Assembly (NCBI GenBank): GCA_003433295.1
Contig: CP016202.1
Location: forward strand, 785,998 to 818,439
Direction: 5' to 3'
Length of the DNA: 32,442 bases
From: Eubacterium minutum ATCC 700079
Lineage (GTDB): Bacteria > Bacillota > Clostridia > Peptostreptococcales > Anaerovoracaceae
The notes under the pieces were generated by a model. The model was not told the origin of the DNA, did no database searches, and saw only the letters and a program-made list of their open reading frames with translations. The stretch's first letter is position 1; each line of letters begins with the position of its first letter. The position numbers and the translations under genes are program-made. Of this stretch, positions 6,898 to 14,862 are shown piece by piece.

Positions 6898-7797
6898 TTA
6901 CATCAAAAAGTAAATCCCCGCCGCCAGAATTGCTCCCTTCGCTATGTTCCATACCAGTCCGGGATATCCGCCTTTTACGGTCAGCGAATGTATGTTGCCG
7001 GCAGGGCATACGTCCACACACTTGCCGCACGCAAAACATTCGCCCATGTTCGGATCGCCCTCCTGTTCGGGAATTTCCGATATATCCGCATCTATGTCCT
7101 CGTCGAGAGTCGTGTCGGTTATCTTTACGTTCGCCGGGCAAACATTTATGCATTGTCTGCACTTCGGCAGGCATTTTGATCGGTTTCTGCCCAGCTGCGA
7201 AAACGGCAGTATGGGCATTATCGAGAATATCGCCCCCATCGGACACAGAAATCTGCAGAAAAACCTTTTTTCAAAGAGCATCAACACGCTGATTGCGGCG
7301 AAAATTATCACACCTGCGAGATTTGCGGGATCGGGAATTTTTAACGCCTCCAATCTTGAAAACGCCGTCCACGGGCTTATGTTGCCTATCCATGCCTCTT
7401 TGCCTATATAGCAAAGTACCAGCAACGCCAAAAGACATATGTATTTCCCGTACCTCAACCACAGTCCCGCTTTGACGGAAAATCCAAACGGCTGTTTTTT
7501 GAATTTCTTCCTTATTCTTGATGATATTTCATACAGTACATCGCCATAAGTTCCGAACGAACATGCAAAACCGCAAAAGAATCTGCCGAACAGTACAGTA
7601 AACAGGAGAAGTCCTGTCAGTATGCTTATAAACGGGTTCAACTCTATGGGCTTACCGGATGCAATCTGCGAAACTATATTCTTGGCTCCCGTAAAAGCAG
7701 ACGCAAACGCCGCAGGGAAAGCAAAGAAAAACGCGCCGCGCATAACAACTTTTGCCGCTGTTATAATGTTCCTGTCTCTCTTTTTCAATCTTATCAT
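6898..7797 (-). CDS. NapH-like membrane-bound 4Fe-4S polyferredoxin
   Basis: A 299-residue membrane protein with about five hydrophobic segments. It carries the two cysteine motifs of the NapH/NosR/CcoG family, FFCGFACSFGTYGD (about residues 73-86) and FFCRFLCPMGA (about 179-189). Two ferredoxin clusters follow: CLPKCRQCINVCP (about 209-221) and CFACGKCVDVCP (about 254-265). Such proteins pass electrons across or along the membrane between quinols, ferredoxin or flavoproteins. It is last in the operon; its start overlaps the end of the FMN-binding gene by four bases (ATGA). Its partners are two FMN-binding proteins, so it likely hands electrons to covalently bound extracytoplasmic flavins. 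The partner assignment is from context. Confidence 0.85.
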   Translation of the reverse strand: MIRLKKRDRNIITAAKVVMRGAFFFAFPAAFASAFTGAKNIVSQIASGKPIELNPFISILTGLLLFTVLFGRFFCGFACSFGTYGDVLYEISSRIRKKFKKQPFGFSVKAGLWLRYGKYICLLALLVLCYIGKEAWIGNISPWTAFSRLEALKIPDPANLAGVIIFAAISVLMLFEKRFFCRFLCPMGAIFSIMPILPFSQLGRNRSKCLPKCRQCINVCPANVKITDTTLDEDIDADISEIPEQEGDPNMGECFACGKCVDVCPAGNIHSLTVKGGYPGLVWNIAKGAILAAGIYFLM

Positions 7798-8249
7798 CGT
7801 TCCGCTTTCTCCAGCGCGGCGATTACCGCATTGATTATTCCGCTCGACGAAAAAGTCGCACCGCTGACTGTGTCCACATCGGTGGTCTGATTTTGCAACA
7901 TCTCACCTATTACAGACTTGGCGGACGTGAGATATGACGCATCCTCTCCGGAGGCGTTTACGATGTCTATGCTCTTTATCTTGTCGCCTTTAACCGTAAC
8001 TTTAACCGTTATATTACCGCCGAACCCCTTTGCGCTCCCCTGATATGCTCCATCCTTGTATGCGGAAGAAGTTCCCGAGGTTCCGCCCGCGGCGGTTCCG
8101 CCTCCGTTCTGCAGTTCCTTAACTGTTTTCTGCAGCTTTGCGATTTTCTCGGCATCCTGTCTGTGAATCGCAATGGCCTGATATACTCCCAAAGCGCCTA
8201 TGATTATAATTATGTTGAGCATGGCGATCAAAAATATCTTACTCTTCAT
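7794..8249 (-). CDS. Membrane-anchored FMN-binding domain protein (one flavinylation motif)
   Basis: A 151-residue protein. An N-terminal hydrophobic helix (residues about 4-23) serves as a signal anchor, then a short coiled-coil-like segment and a glycine/serine linker precede one FMN_bind domain (about 62-150). The motif DTVSGATFSS near residues 129-138 is the site where ApbE-type transferases attach FMN through the Thr of SGAT. KDGAYQGSAKGFGG opens the domain, as in RnfG/NqrC-like domains. It overlaps the upstream gene by one base (TAATG) and the downstream gene by four, so translation is coupled. It should act outside the membrane in electron transfer with its neighbours. Confidence 0.88.
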   Translation of the reverse strand: MKSKIFLIAMLNIIIIIGALGVYQAIAIHRQDAEKIAKLQKTVKELQNGGGTAAGGTSGTSSAYKDGAYQGSAKGFGGNITVKVTVKGDKIKSIDIVNASGEDASYLTSAKSVIGEMLQNQTTDVDTVSGATFSSSGIINAVIAALEKAER

Positions 8250-9298
8250 TACTTACCGCTCCCTGCCGCCGCAGTCGTTGCGGACGCCTTTTTCGCATGC
8301 TCGCGCATAACATCCTGAGCCGCCTGTATCAGAGCCTTTGAACAGCAGGTCGCTCCGCTGACAACATCTATGTTGTTATAATCTGTGGCAGCGACGATCT
8401 TTGCAGGCATGCCGTTTGCCGCTCGCTTTTGGTAAGGGATATTATTTGATTCGCTGTTGTCCCACGTAATTCCGGTCACGCTTATTATTCTGTTGCTCTG
8501 AACTCTAAAGTTCACATTTGAAAGTCTGTAACTCTGCCACAAAGTCGTATCATCGGATTGAACTGCGATTCCTCCTCTGGTATATTCATATACTTGTTCG
8601 CCGGTATCAGGCGGAGGCGTCGGTGTCTGAGGTTTTTCCTCCGGCGTATTCGGAGTCTGTGGTCCTGTCGCCTTGTTCGGCTTATTTACGACATTTCCGG
8701 CCTTCTTTTTTTCAAGCGCCTTTTTCTTCTTCCCTTTCTTGCTTTTGGCAAACTTTGTTTCCGCTTTTTTCAGTGCATTACGTACGGCATTTATTATACC
8801 GTTGGAAGAATATGTCGCGCCGGACACCACGTCAACATTGGTGGTTTTCTTTCTGCTTATGGCATTTGCGACGACCTTGGCTCTTGCCCAGTACGAAGGC
8901 GTTTCCGCAGCGGCGCTTAAAACACTTACCTTAGAGATCTTTCCTTTTTTTACTTTCACGGAAACGCTTATGGGACCGCCAAAACCTCTTGCGCTCCCTT
9001 TATACGTACCGTCTTTATAAAGTCTCTCTTCCTTTACCTTTGTCACTCTTCCGGCTGCCGTCGGGACCGCCGGCATCGTCGTTTTCCTTGCCGTGACCAC
9101 CTTTTTCTTCCCTGTCAGCTTCTTTGTTTTCTTCGCTTTCGCAGTCGCGGCGGGTGTCTTCGCTTTCTGCCCGGCATTCCCCACATCCGAATATGTCGGC
9201 TGTTTGTATGCGTTCACCGCCGTTATGACAAGAAGCACCACCAGTATGGCTGGTAAAAGAGCCCTGACCGCGGTCAACTCTGAAACGATCTTTTTCAT
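8249..9298 (-). CDS. Membrane-anchored protein with two FMN-binding domains
   Basis: A 349-residue protein. An N-terminal hydrophobic helix (about residues 13-31) anchors it. A Lys/Ala/Thr-rich linker follows, then FMN_bind domain 1 (about 93-187; motif DVVSGATYSS), a Lys-rich and then Pro/Thr-rich linker (about 190-240), and a second, more divergent FMN_bind domain (about 244-340; motif DVVSGATCCS). Both SGAT threonines would be flavinylation sites, making this a two-flavin extracytoplasmic electron carrier. The start ATG at 9298 has GAGGAG six bases upstream. It is first in the operon, before the one-domain paralogue and the NapH-like ferredoxin. The flexible low-complexity linkers suit a tethered shuttle. 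No apbE gene lies in this window. Confidence 0.87.
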   Translation of the reverse strand: MKKIVSELTAVRALLPAILVVLLVITAVNAYKQPTYSDVGNAGQKAKTPAATAKAKKTKKLTGKKKVVTARKTTMPAVPTAAGRVTKVKEERLYKDGTYKGSARGFGGPISVSVKVKKGKISKVSVLSAAAETPSYWARAKVVANAISRKKTTNVDVVSGATYSSNGIINAVRNALKKAETKFAKSKKGKKKKALEKKKAGNVVNKPNKATGPQTPNTPEEKPQTPTPPPDTGEQVYEYTRGGIAVQSDDTTLWQSYRLSNVNFRVQSNRIISVTGITWDNSESNNIPYQKRAANGMPAKIVAATDYNNIDVVSGATCCSKALIQAAQDVMREHAKKASATTAAAGSGK

Positions 9299-9588
9299 TA
9301 AAATCTCCTCACTTATATCAACATTATCTTTACTGTTACATCTTTATACTATAATGCTCATAGGGTTAAATCAGATTGCTTAGACCCTACTAACCCAATG
9401 CCGCGCCGGAACCGATTTTCCGAAAAATATCAGTGTTTTACTGACGATCTTGTCCGGTCGGTAAGAGTTCTCGTACATAGTAACACACTGATAATTTATA
9501 CACAAGGTTAAAAAAGTTTTTTTATTAAAATTATGCCCCGGCTTTCCACTCAGTTGCCAAGTCAGCACTTAAACAATAGCCCCGGCTT
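9299..9588. other. Intergenic region: flavin operon promoter area and 3' end of ABC permease transcript
   Basis: Nothing that looks coding is present. Near the flavin operon a minus-strand TTTAAC and TATAAA pair (about 9370-9343) is a weak promoter candidate. The 12-bp sequence GCCCCGGCTTTC occurs as a direct repeat at 9535-9546 and 9579-9590, the second copy covering the ABC permease stop. An AT-rich run of A then T at about 9508-9530 may help end the permease transcript. Confidence 0.35.
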
Positions 9589-11205
9589 TCACCGCTTGCC
9601 TGAACGAAACTCCCGTTTCCAGAATCTCGTACAACTTCTGTGGTGCGACCATGAAAAAAGTATCATGACCACCGCCAGACATACTGTGGATATCATGGCA
9701 TTTTCTTTCGACATCGCCTTGGAAACATAATATGCAAGCGCCGCAAGGCCGGAGCCTGCCAGTAGCGCCCCGAACCATGTGAACATCCTTGTAATGTTGC
9801 CGCCGCCTCTGTTGGCAAGCTGCATTATGTTCTGCCACCCCAGATCGAGTAATTTGTAATCTCTTTTAAAGTACACGTGACAGACCCCCAGTGACGTCAG
9901 CAGTAAGCTGAATATGGCCGCAAAGATCAAAGAAACCGGCATATCCGACCACAATAAAAGCGCTGTCAGTGTCATCACGGGAAGCAGATTCTGGATCCAG
10001 TAGAAAAACCAGAACTTGTACATCAGATATTTATACATATCAACGGGCAGGGTCTTTATGAAGTTATAGTTCTCTCTATCCAGTGATATGGCTATCGAGT
10101 TCAACATTCCCGACGTAACGAAGGCGTACAGTGCGCCTATCACGAACATCACGATACCGTATCTTGCATCCATATGCAGGTCGCGCAGTCCGTCCTGAAA
10201 ATTGTAGGTAACTATGGTCATGGATATTGGCATGATCAGCTGCGGCATGAGTATAAACTGTGAAAGAACGGTCGTGTCCTCAAGGAGTCCCGCATTATAT
10301 GTCAGCATGTACGCTCCGAATGACTTGCTCTTCCCCGCTTTTTTCTTTTTCTTTCCGACAGCGTTCTGTTCCACCAACAAAATATTTTCGTAAAATCTCG
10401 GAAGGATCAATTTATATATAATCACCGCGCATACTGCGATAAATGCCGCCCAAAAACCTATGCCCCGCCATGCGCCCGGACTTGCGGGGTCTTTCGAGAG
10501 TTCAAAGAACGGACTGAACGGTACAAAAATATTTCCACTGCGGTTGAGCAGTTTATAAAAGAAGAAGTTCGGATTCATGGCAAGAAATCCGAGTGAAAGG
10601 ATGACCGTTGTCACGGTGGTGATGAGTGCGGAAAAGAATCTCTTGTGTTTCCTGAAAAATCCTGTTTTTGTCAACGTATTTACAGACACGAACACGAGGC
10701 AGGATACGGCAAGAAACATTGTCACAAAGCTCAAAATCCCGAGAGGAATAGCAATCCGGACAGGATTTTCCGACTTGAGCTGAACGAATATGCAAAATAC
10801 AAACATGGGAGCCACAAAGTCCATGACCGCCGTAAGTACGGTAAAACTTTTCCCCACGATCACCTCTGCGGTCGTCACCGGAAGATGCCTGTACGACTGC
10901 ATGTCCTTGCTCTCATAAAATACGTTAAAAGTGGCAAGTACACCTTGCAGGAAGGTCATAATGAAAAATATTCCTATAAACTGCGAAAAGGTATTCGGTT
11001 GTTTTGAAAAATCCGTGATCGTCGCCATCAAGGCAAAGATTCCTACATAGAGCGCGTTTATCAACAGCTGTGTGCGCAATATCCTGAGCGATATGCTGCT
11101 TTCCGGATTTTCCTTATGCCTTTCTCTTATGCTTCCGAGTGCCACGGGATCTATGGAATACAGGAGATTCAATCTGATTATCTCAGCTATTATCTTTCTT
11201 CTCAT
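9589..11205 (-). CDS. ABC-2 type exporter, membrane permease subunit
   Basis: A 538-residue membrane protein with about 12 hydrophobic segments in two halves, separated by a soluble Lys-rich loop (KKKKKAGKSK, about residues 289-298). It lacks any ATPase motif. It follows the ATPase gene with a four-base ATGA overlap, so the two form one exporter. The pattern resembles large ABC-2 permeases of Bacillota. The exported substrate is unknown; lipids, peptides or antibiotics are all possible. The motif RHLPVTTAEVIVGKS (about 126-140), followed in the second half by KTLPVDMYKYLMYK (about 406-419), suggests the two halves are internally related, as each places LPV before a membrane segment. Confidence 0.82.
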   Translation of the reverse strand: MRRKIIAEIIRLNLLYSIDPVALGSIRERHKENPESSISLRILRTQLLINALYVGIFALMATITDFSKQPNTFSQFIGIFFIMTFLQGVLATFNVFYESKDMQSYRHLPVTTAEVIVGKSFTVLTAVMDFVAPMFVFCIFVQLKSENPVRIAIPLGILSFVTMFLAVSCLVFVSVNTLTKTGFFRKHKRFFSALITTVTTVILSLGFLAMNPNFFFYKLLNRSGNIFVPFSPFFELSKDPASPGAWRGIGFWAAFIAVCAVIIYKLILPRFYENILLVEQNAVGKKKKKAGKSKSFGAYMLTYNAGLLEDTTVLSQFILMPQLIMPISMTIVTYNFQDGLRDLHMDARYGIVMFVIGALYAFVTSGMLNSIAISLDRENYNFIKTLPVDMYKYLMYKFWFFYWIQNLLPVMTLTALLLWSDMPVSLIFAAIFSLLLTSLGVCHVYFKRDYKLLDLGWQNIMQLANRGGGNITRMFTWFGALLAGSGLAALAYYVSKAMSKENAMISTVCLAVVMILFSWSHHRSCTRFWKREFRSGKR

Positions 11206-11939
11206 GCTTTACTTCCGTCATCCTCTCTTCCCGCCATGCCCAGGTATATGGATTCCAACGACATCTCCGGATGCGTTCTCTTCAAATCCTGTATGGTTCC
11301 GTGATAAATGAGAACTCCCTTTTTCAAAATGGCGATTTTGTCGCAAATCTGCTCCGCGACCTCAAGAACGTGCGTCGAAAATATAACGACATTTCCCTCA
11401 TCGGCATGCTTCCTCATGAGTTGCTTGAGGTCAAATGCAGCCTGCGGGTCAAGTCCCGTCATAGGTTCATCCAATACCCATATGTTGGGATCCGGTAACA
11501 GTGCGCCTATCAGAAACACCTTTTGTCTCATGCCGTGCGAAAACGATTCTATCGTCGAAAATCTATCGTCCTCCAGACTGAAAAGTTTTACGAGTCGTTC
11601 CAGCCTGCCGTCTCTTTCCTTATCGTTCAATCCGTAGGCTCTTGCTATAAAACTCCAGTAATCATTTGCAATCATACGCAAAAATAAATCCGGAGAGTCC
11701 GAAACGTAGCCTATCTGTTCCTTCGCCGCCACAGGATTTTCCCTTATGTTGAGATTGTCAATATATATATCACCCGCGGTCTGTTCTATTACGCCGACGA
11801 GTGCTTTTATCGTCGTGGACTTGCCTGCGCCGTTGTGTCCAATCAAGCCCAGTATCTCTCCGTTTTCGATATTCAGGTTCAAATCGCTTAAAGCGGTATT
11901 CTCCCCATATTTTTTGGTGACGCCTTCAAATTTGATCAT
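11202..11939 (-). CDS. ABC transporter ATP-binding protein
   Basis: A 245-residue ATPase. It has Walker A GHNGAGKST (about residues 34-42), signature FSHGMRQK (about 135-142), Walker B WVLDEP with the following TGLDP D-loop (about 155-165), and the H-loop FSTHV. The frame is open upstream to 11999, but the ATG at 11939 is the better start: GGAGAGG lies just before it and MIKFEGVTKKYG is the usual beginning of the fold. It pairs with the permease by a four-base overlap. The C-terminal part LKRTHPEMSLESIYLGM is typical of ABC-2 exporter ATPases. The substrate cannot be inferred. The AT-rich island begins directly upstream. Confidence 0.9.
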   Translation of the reverse strand: MIKFEGVTKKYGENTALSDLNLNIENGEILGLIGHNGAGKSTTIKALVGVIEQTAGDIYIDNLNIRENPVAAKEQIGYVSDSPDLFLRMIANDYWSFIARAYGLNDKERDGRLERLVKLFSLEDDRFSTIESFSHGMRQKVFLIGALLPDPNIWVLDEPMTGLDPQAAFDLKQLMRKHADEGNVVIFSTHVLEVAEQICDKIAILKKGVLIYHGTIQDLKRTHPEMSLESIYLGMAGREDDGSKA

Positions 11940-12008
11940 ATAACCTCTCCACCACTTGTACACGGCCGGTCTGTTGTTTACATTTTTACCGGAATTCATA
12001 TACTACTA

Positions 12009-12036
12009 TTTAACCAATTTTATTTAACTAATTTTG
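12009..12036. repeat. 14-bp tandem duplication at island edge
   Basis: TTTAACCAATTTTA (12009-12022) and TTTAACTAATTTTG (12023-12036) are adjacent and match at 12 of 14 bases. They lie where the base composition changes from the ABC operon to the AT-rich island, and cover the stop of the flavodoxin remnant. No matching copy was seen at the other island edge. Confidence 0.55.
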
Positions 12037-12297
12037 AAGTTCATCAAAACTATAATCTCCCTTTAAAGCTATTCCCTCTCCTACAATTGAATTTTCACAT
12101 TCCTTTTTGTAATCTTCAATCATTCTCCCAAAACCACCTCCACCATGAGTACAAAGTGGAATGATTGTTTTCCCGCTCAAATCAACTGCCCTCAAATTTG
12201 TAATCCGTATTTCCTTCAAGATTATTGTAACGAAACCTTTTCTTCTTTTCAAGAAGAAGAAAAAGACAGATGTGTTGAAATCATACCTCTTATTCAC
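12028..12297 (-). pseudogene. C-terminal remnant of a flavodoxin
   Basis: The last 55 or so residues of this 89-codon ORF read as a flavodoxin C-terminus: LSGKTIIPLCTHGGGGFGRM, then IEDYKKECENSIVGEGIALKG. The FMN-phosphate loop and most of the Rossmann-like fold are missing. The first 30 residues are a low-complexity, Phe/Lys-rich stretch (VFFFFLKRRK) translated from an AT-rich hairpin at about 12237-12263. The ATG overlaps the HigA stop by four bases, probably by chance. It is most likely a truncated gene left by a rearrangement. Expression as a short peptide cannot be excluded. Confidence 0.7.
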
Positions 12298-13340
12298 ATG
12301 ACATACTGTTTTTTTAACCCATTTAGGGTGTCGTGATTGATATACCTGTCATTTTGCAATCTTCCAACAACAATTCCACAATCAACACCGATTTTATTGG
12401 CGAATTTAATAACTTCTTCACGAGAAAAATTATGATTTTCAACGAATTCCTCTAACTCATCAGATGGAATTAATACATTGGCTGCATATGCATCGGCGTC
12501 CTTTTCCTCTTCTAATGTCAGTTCTCTATCTTCTCCAATGTGGCCTAATAAAATATGCCCCAACTCATGGAATAAGCTAAACCAAAATTTATCAGCATCT
12601 CTGCCACGCACTGTCATACCCAACACTACTTTTTTACCATCAATAAATGTTGCACCATGTAAAAACGACCCCTTGATATGAGGTAAAAATACTAATGCTA
12701 TACCACACTCTCCAAGCAACGTTTTCAGTGCATCGCAAAATACAGATGGATCAGCAGACGTCATTGTTCTAATCTGCGGGATACAGCTCTCAAGTTCCTG
12801 AATATTTATTTTATCCACTTCTCTTTCTCTAGCCAATAGTTTAGCCTCTTGAGACCATGCTAATAATGCATAATTACTTTTCTCTGATGCACCGAGTTTT
12901 CGACACGCCATTGCCGACAGTTTTCTATTTTTCAATAAATCCAAACGAACAACTTCAAAATACTTTCTTAAATTGATTACACGCTCAACAGGCTTCCTTG
13001 TCTCAGGTACCCATCCAAGCTTAGACATTTCATTATACGGGAACAGTTTGCTAATTTGTTGATCCTCTTCCATTTCATTTTCTGCTCGTGCTTTAATTAT
13101 TTTTTCCTGATATATTGCCTCAAGTTTATTCCAGAACTTAGCAGGAATGCTCAAAACCAATTCTAGACGAACAGCGACATCAGGAGTTAACTTAACCTCC
13201 CCGTTAATTAACTGACTAATATGCTTTGTCGTCATATCCATTCTAGCCGCAAATTCTTTTTGGCTCATTCCCCTATCCTGGAGTTGCTCTTTGATTGTAG
13301 CGCCGGGTGGTACGGCAATAGTATTTTCACTCCTTATCAT
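12294..13340 (-). CDS. higA: HigA-type antitoxin with XRE HTH and ImmA/IrrE peptidase domain
   Basis: A 348-residue protein. Residues about 12-75 form a HigA/XRE helix-turn-helix (PPGATIKEQLQDRGMSQKEF, then HISQLINGEVKLTPDVAVRL). Residues about 200-340 form an ImmA/IrrE-type metallopeptidase with the zinc motif HELGH (258-262) and the downstream EEEKDADAYAANVLIP. HigA antitoxins bind their toxin and repress their own operon. ImmA-like domains cleave repressors or regulate proteolysis. The gene follows the HigB-like toxin by 30 bp, with AAGGAGG seven bases before the ATG. The operon has toxin first, as is usual for higBA, and carries strong palindromic operators. The fusion suggests self-processing or toxin-antidote turnover control, which is inference. 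Confidence 0.9.
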   Translation of the reverse strand: MIRSENTIAVPPGATIKEQLQDRGMSQKEFAARMDMTTKHISQLINGEVKLTPDVAVRLELVLSIPAKFWNKLEAIYQEKIIKARAENEMEEDQQISKLFPYNEMSKLGWVPETRKPVERVINLRKYFEVVRLDLLKNRKLSAMACRKLGASEKSNYALLAWSQEAKLLAREREVDKINIQELESCIPQIRTMTSADPSVFCDALKTLLGECGIALVFLPHIKGSFLHGATFIDGKKVVLGMTVRGRDADKFWFSLFHELGHILLGHIGEDRELTLEEEKDADAYAANVLIPSDELEEFVENHNFSREEVIKFANKIGVDCGIVVGRLQNDRYINHDTLNGLKKQYVM

Positions 13341-13370
13341 CGTGAATCCTCCTTCTCACTATCAATCTAT

Positions 13371-13670
13371 TTAATGATAATCATCTATTATTTCTTCTAT
13401 ACACGCAATCTCTATGGTGTTACCCTTTATGCTAAATGCCATCCTGTGTGGCTGAATCAAATCTACAGCGTATTGCCCCTTTCTATCACCTTTTAAGGGA
13501 TGGCATCTCCCAATCCTATATTCAATCATTTCTTTCACTGAATCCGCTGAAAATATTTCACCTATTCTTTGCTGAATTTTTTCAGCCATGTCTGCCCCAT
13601 ATTTCTTTTGTGCCATTGAGGCTAGTGTACATATTTTTTCGAGTCTTTTATTGCGATATTCTATCTGCAA
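13371..13670 (-). CDS. higB: HigB/RelE-family toxin
   Basis: A 99-residue small basic protein. The patterns MIEYRIGRCHPLKGDRKGQYAVDLIQPHRMAF (about residues 48-79) and IEIACIEEIIDDYH at the C-terminus match HigB/RelE-type ribosome-dependent mRNA interferases. The His and Arg residues of the central segment are the usual catalytic candidates. It precedes the HigA-like antitoxin. The ATG at 13670 is 13 bases after GGAGG. An in-frame TTG at 13676 has a better spacing of seven bases, so the true start may be two codons earlier. The promoter region contains two matching palindromes. Confidence 0.88.
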   Translation of the reverse strand: MQIEYRNKRLEKICTLASMAQKKYGADMAEKIQQRIGEIFSADSVKEMIEYRIGRCHPLKGDRKGQYAVDLIQPHRMAFSIKGNTIEIACIEEIIDDYH

Positions 13671-13684
13671 ACATACACCTCCAT

Positions 13685-13768
13685 GGTAGAATGAATTTAC
13701 CTATTCGGTAAATTCATTCTACCACTCATCAAGATTCTGTGCAATACAAAATTTACCGAACAGGTAAA
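13685..13768 (-). promoter_or_regulatory. higBA promoter with two palindromic operators
   Basis: Operator 1 is a perfect palindrome with 17-bp arms (13685-13701 and 13707-13723) and a five-base spacer. Operator 2 (13752-13768) has the inner part only: TTTACC, five bases, GGTAAA. Reading operator 1 on the plus strand and operator 2 on the minus strand gives the shared form TTTACCTRTTCGGTAAA, with 16 of 17 bases alike and centres 56 bp apart. A minus-strand promoter candidate, TTGCAC then 17 bases then TAGAAT, lies so that operator 1 overlaps the -10 and operator 2 sits upstream of the -35. This is the layout expected for autorepression by HigA. Operator 1 would also form a strong hairpin in the leader RNA just before the ribosome binding site. 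Confidence 0.8.
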
Positions 13769-13893
13769 CTTTATAAAGAACACTGCCGCTCTTCCTTCTC
13801 CCTTCCCGTTCTTCCATCCCCATCTATATCACAACAATAGCAGTCTCACCGGAACAATGTTTATCATTTTATCGGAACAATATATATTTGCAT

Positions 13894-13929
13894 TTGTCAC
13901 AGCCTATGATTGTCAAATATATGTGACAA
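13894..13929. repeat. 8-bp inverted repeat in island spacer
   Basis: TTGTCACA (13894-13901) and TGTGACAA (13922-13929) are perfect inverted copies around a 20-base spacer, downstream of the EFR1 gene. There is no U-tract, so it may be an operator or chance. Nearby CGGAACAAT occurs twice (about 13850 and 13873). Confidence 0.4.
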
Positions 13930-13982
13930 GAGTCATCCGACTAAAACCTTATGCTATGTCCTTATAATACGATTCAACCGTT

Positions 13983-14741
13983 TCATTTATATTTTTCGTA
14001 TCGGCATTGTTCCCTCACCTGCTCGCCGAGCAACGTGATTGCCTTTTGAGGACACAGACTAATACAGCGGTAACACATTGTACATTGATTTCCGGAAACC
14101 GCTCGCTTACCTTTCATTTGGATATTTTTCATCGGACATTCTTTACTGCATAAGCCGCAACCAATACACGCATCGCTTATTTTCAGTTTATCAGTATATC
14201 CTATCGTTTTACGATAAAACCATAGTCTCTGTCCAAGCAATCCCTTGATATGTTCTATAAGAGATAATCCTTCTTGAGGATATTTTCCCTGCTTGATTTG
14301 TTCTGCAACTTGCTCAATACGCTTATCGGCATTTTTAACAACTTGTCTGTTCTCCTCAATATCTTTTTTCAATAACTTACTGTCACAAACAGAATCAGGC
14401 ATTTTTATTTGGAGACCTCCAAGGATTTCTGCACCGTACTTTTTTAGAATTCTTGCCGTACATCCTGTTCCGTCGCCGCTGAAAAGTCCCATTGTATTGA
14501 CACAAAATACTTTTTTCCCTTTCCATACGGAGCTATTTCTCACAATAAAATCGCGTACCATAAAAGGCGCATTGGAAAATTGTGTTGGATAACCCAAAAT
14601 AATTGTGTCCTGTTTCCCTAATATATGTAGAATCCGCGGATGCTCCAGCGGAACACATTCTGCCGTGTCATCTATCAAAGATATAAGTTTCTCAACACAG
14701 TGCTTCGTATTTCCGGTTCCACTTAAATATATTCCTATCAC
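13983..14741 (-). CDS. EFR1 family ferredoxin-flavodoxin protein
   Basis: A protein of about 252 residues with a flavodoxin-like N-terminus (IGIYLSGTGNTKHCVEKL, then ILGYPTQFSNAPF) and a C-terminal two-cluster ferredoxin: CIGCGLCSKECP, then CTMCYRCISLCP. This arrangement is the EFR1 family, a cytoplasmic electron carrier of anaerobes with no fixed partner. The frame is open upstream to an ATG at 14828 (281 residues). The GTG at 14741 is preferred because it is preceded by GGGAGG and gives the usual family opening before the SGTGNT loop. The longer reading runs through the decayed tail of the next gene upstream. AT-rich composition and island position suggest horizontal acquisition. Confidence 0.82.
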   Translation of the reverse strand: MIGIYLSGTGNTKHCVEKLISLIDDTAECVPLEHPRILHILGKQDTIILGYPTQFSNAPFMVRDFIVRNSSVWKGKKVFCVNTMGLFSGDGTGCTARILKKYGAEILGGLQIKMPDSVCDSKLLKKDIEENRQVVKNADKRIEQVAEQIKQGKYPQEGLSLIEHIKGLLGQRLWFYRKTIGYTDKLKISDACIGCGLCSKECPMKNIQMKGKRAVSGNQCTMCYRCISLCPQKAITLLGEQVREQCRYEKYK

Positions 14742-14862
14742 TTGTGTATTTCCTCCCATGATTCTCTTTTGCCAATCCATGATTTTACTCATACAGTACT
14801 CATCGACGAATTCACCGTTAACTCTCATATGCTACCTGTACAGATTGGATCTGCTCTGCTAT

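Noticed and set aside
13894-13929. Rho-independent terminator after the EFR1 gene
   Set aside because: The 8-bp arms are separated by 20 bases and no U-run follows on either strand.
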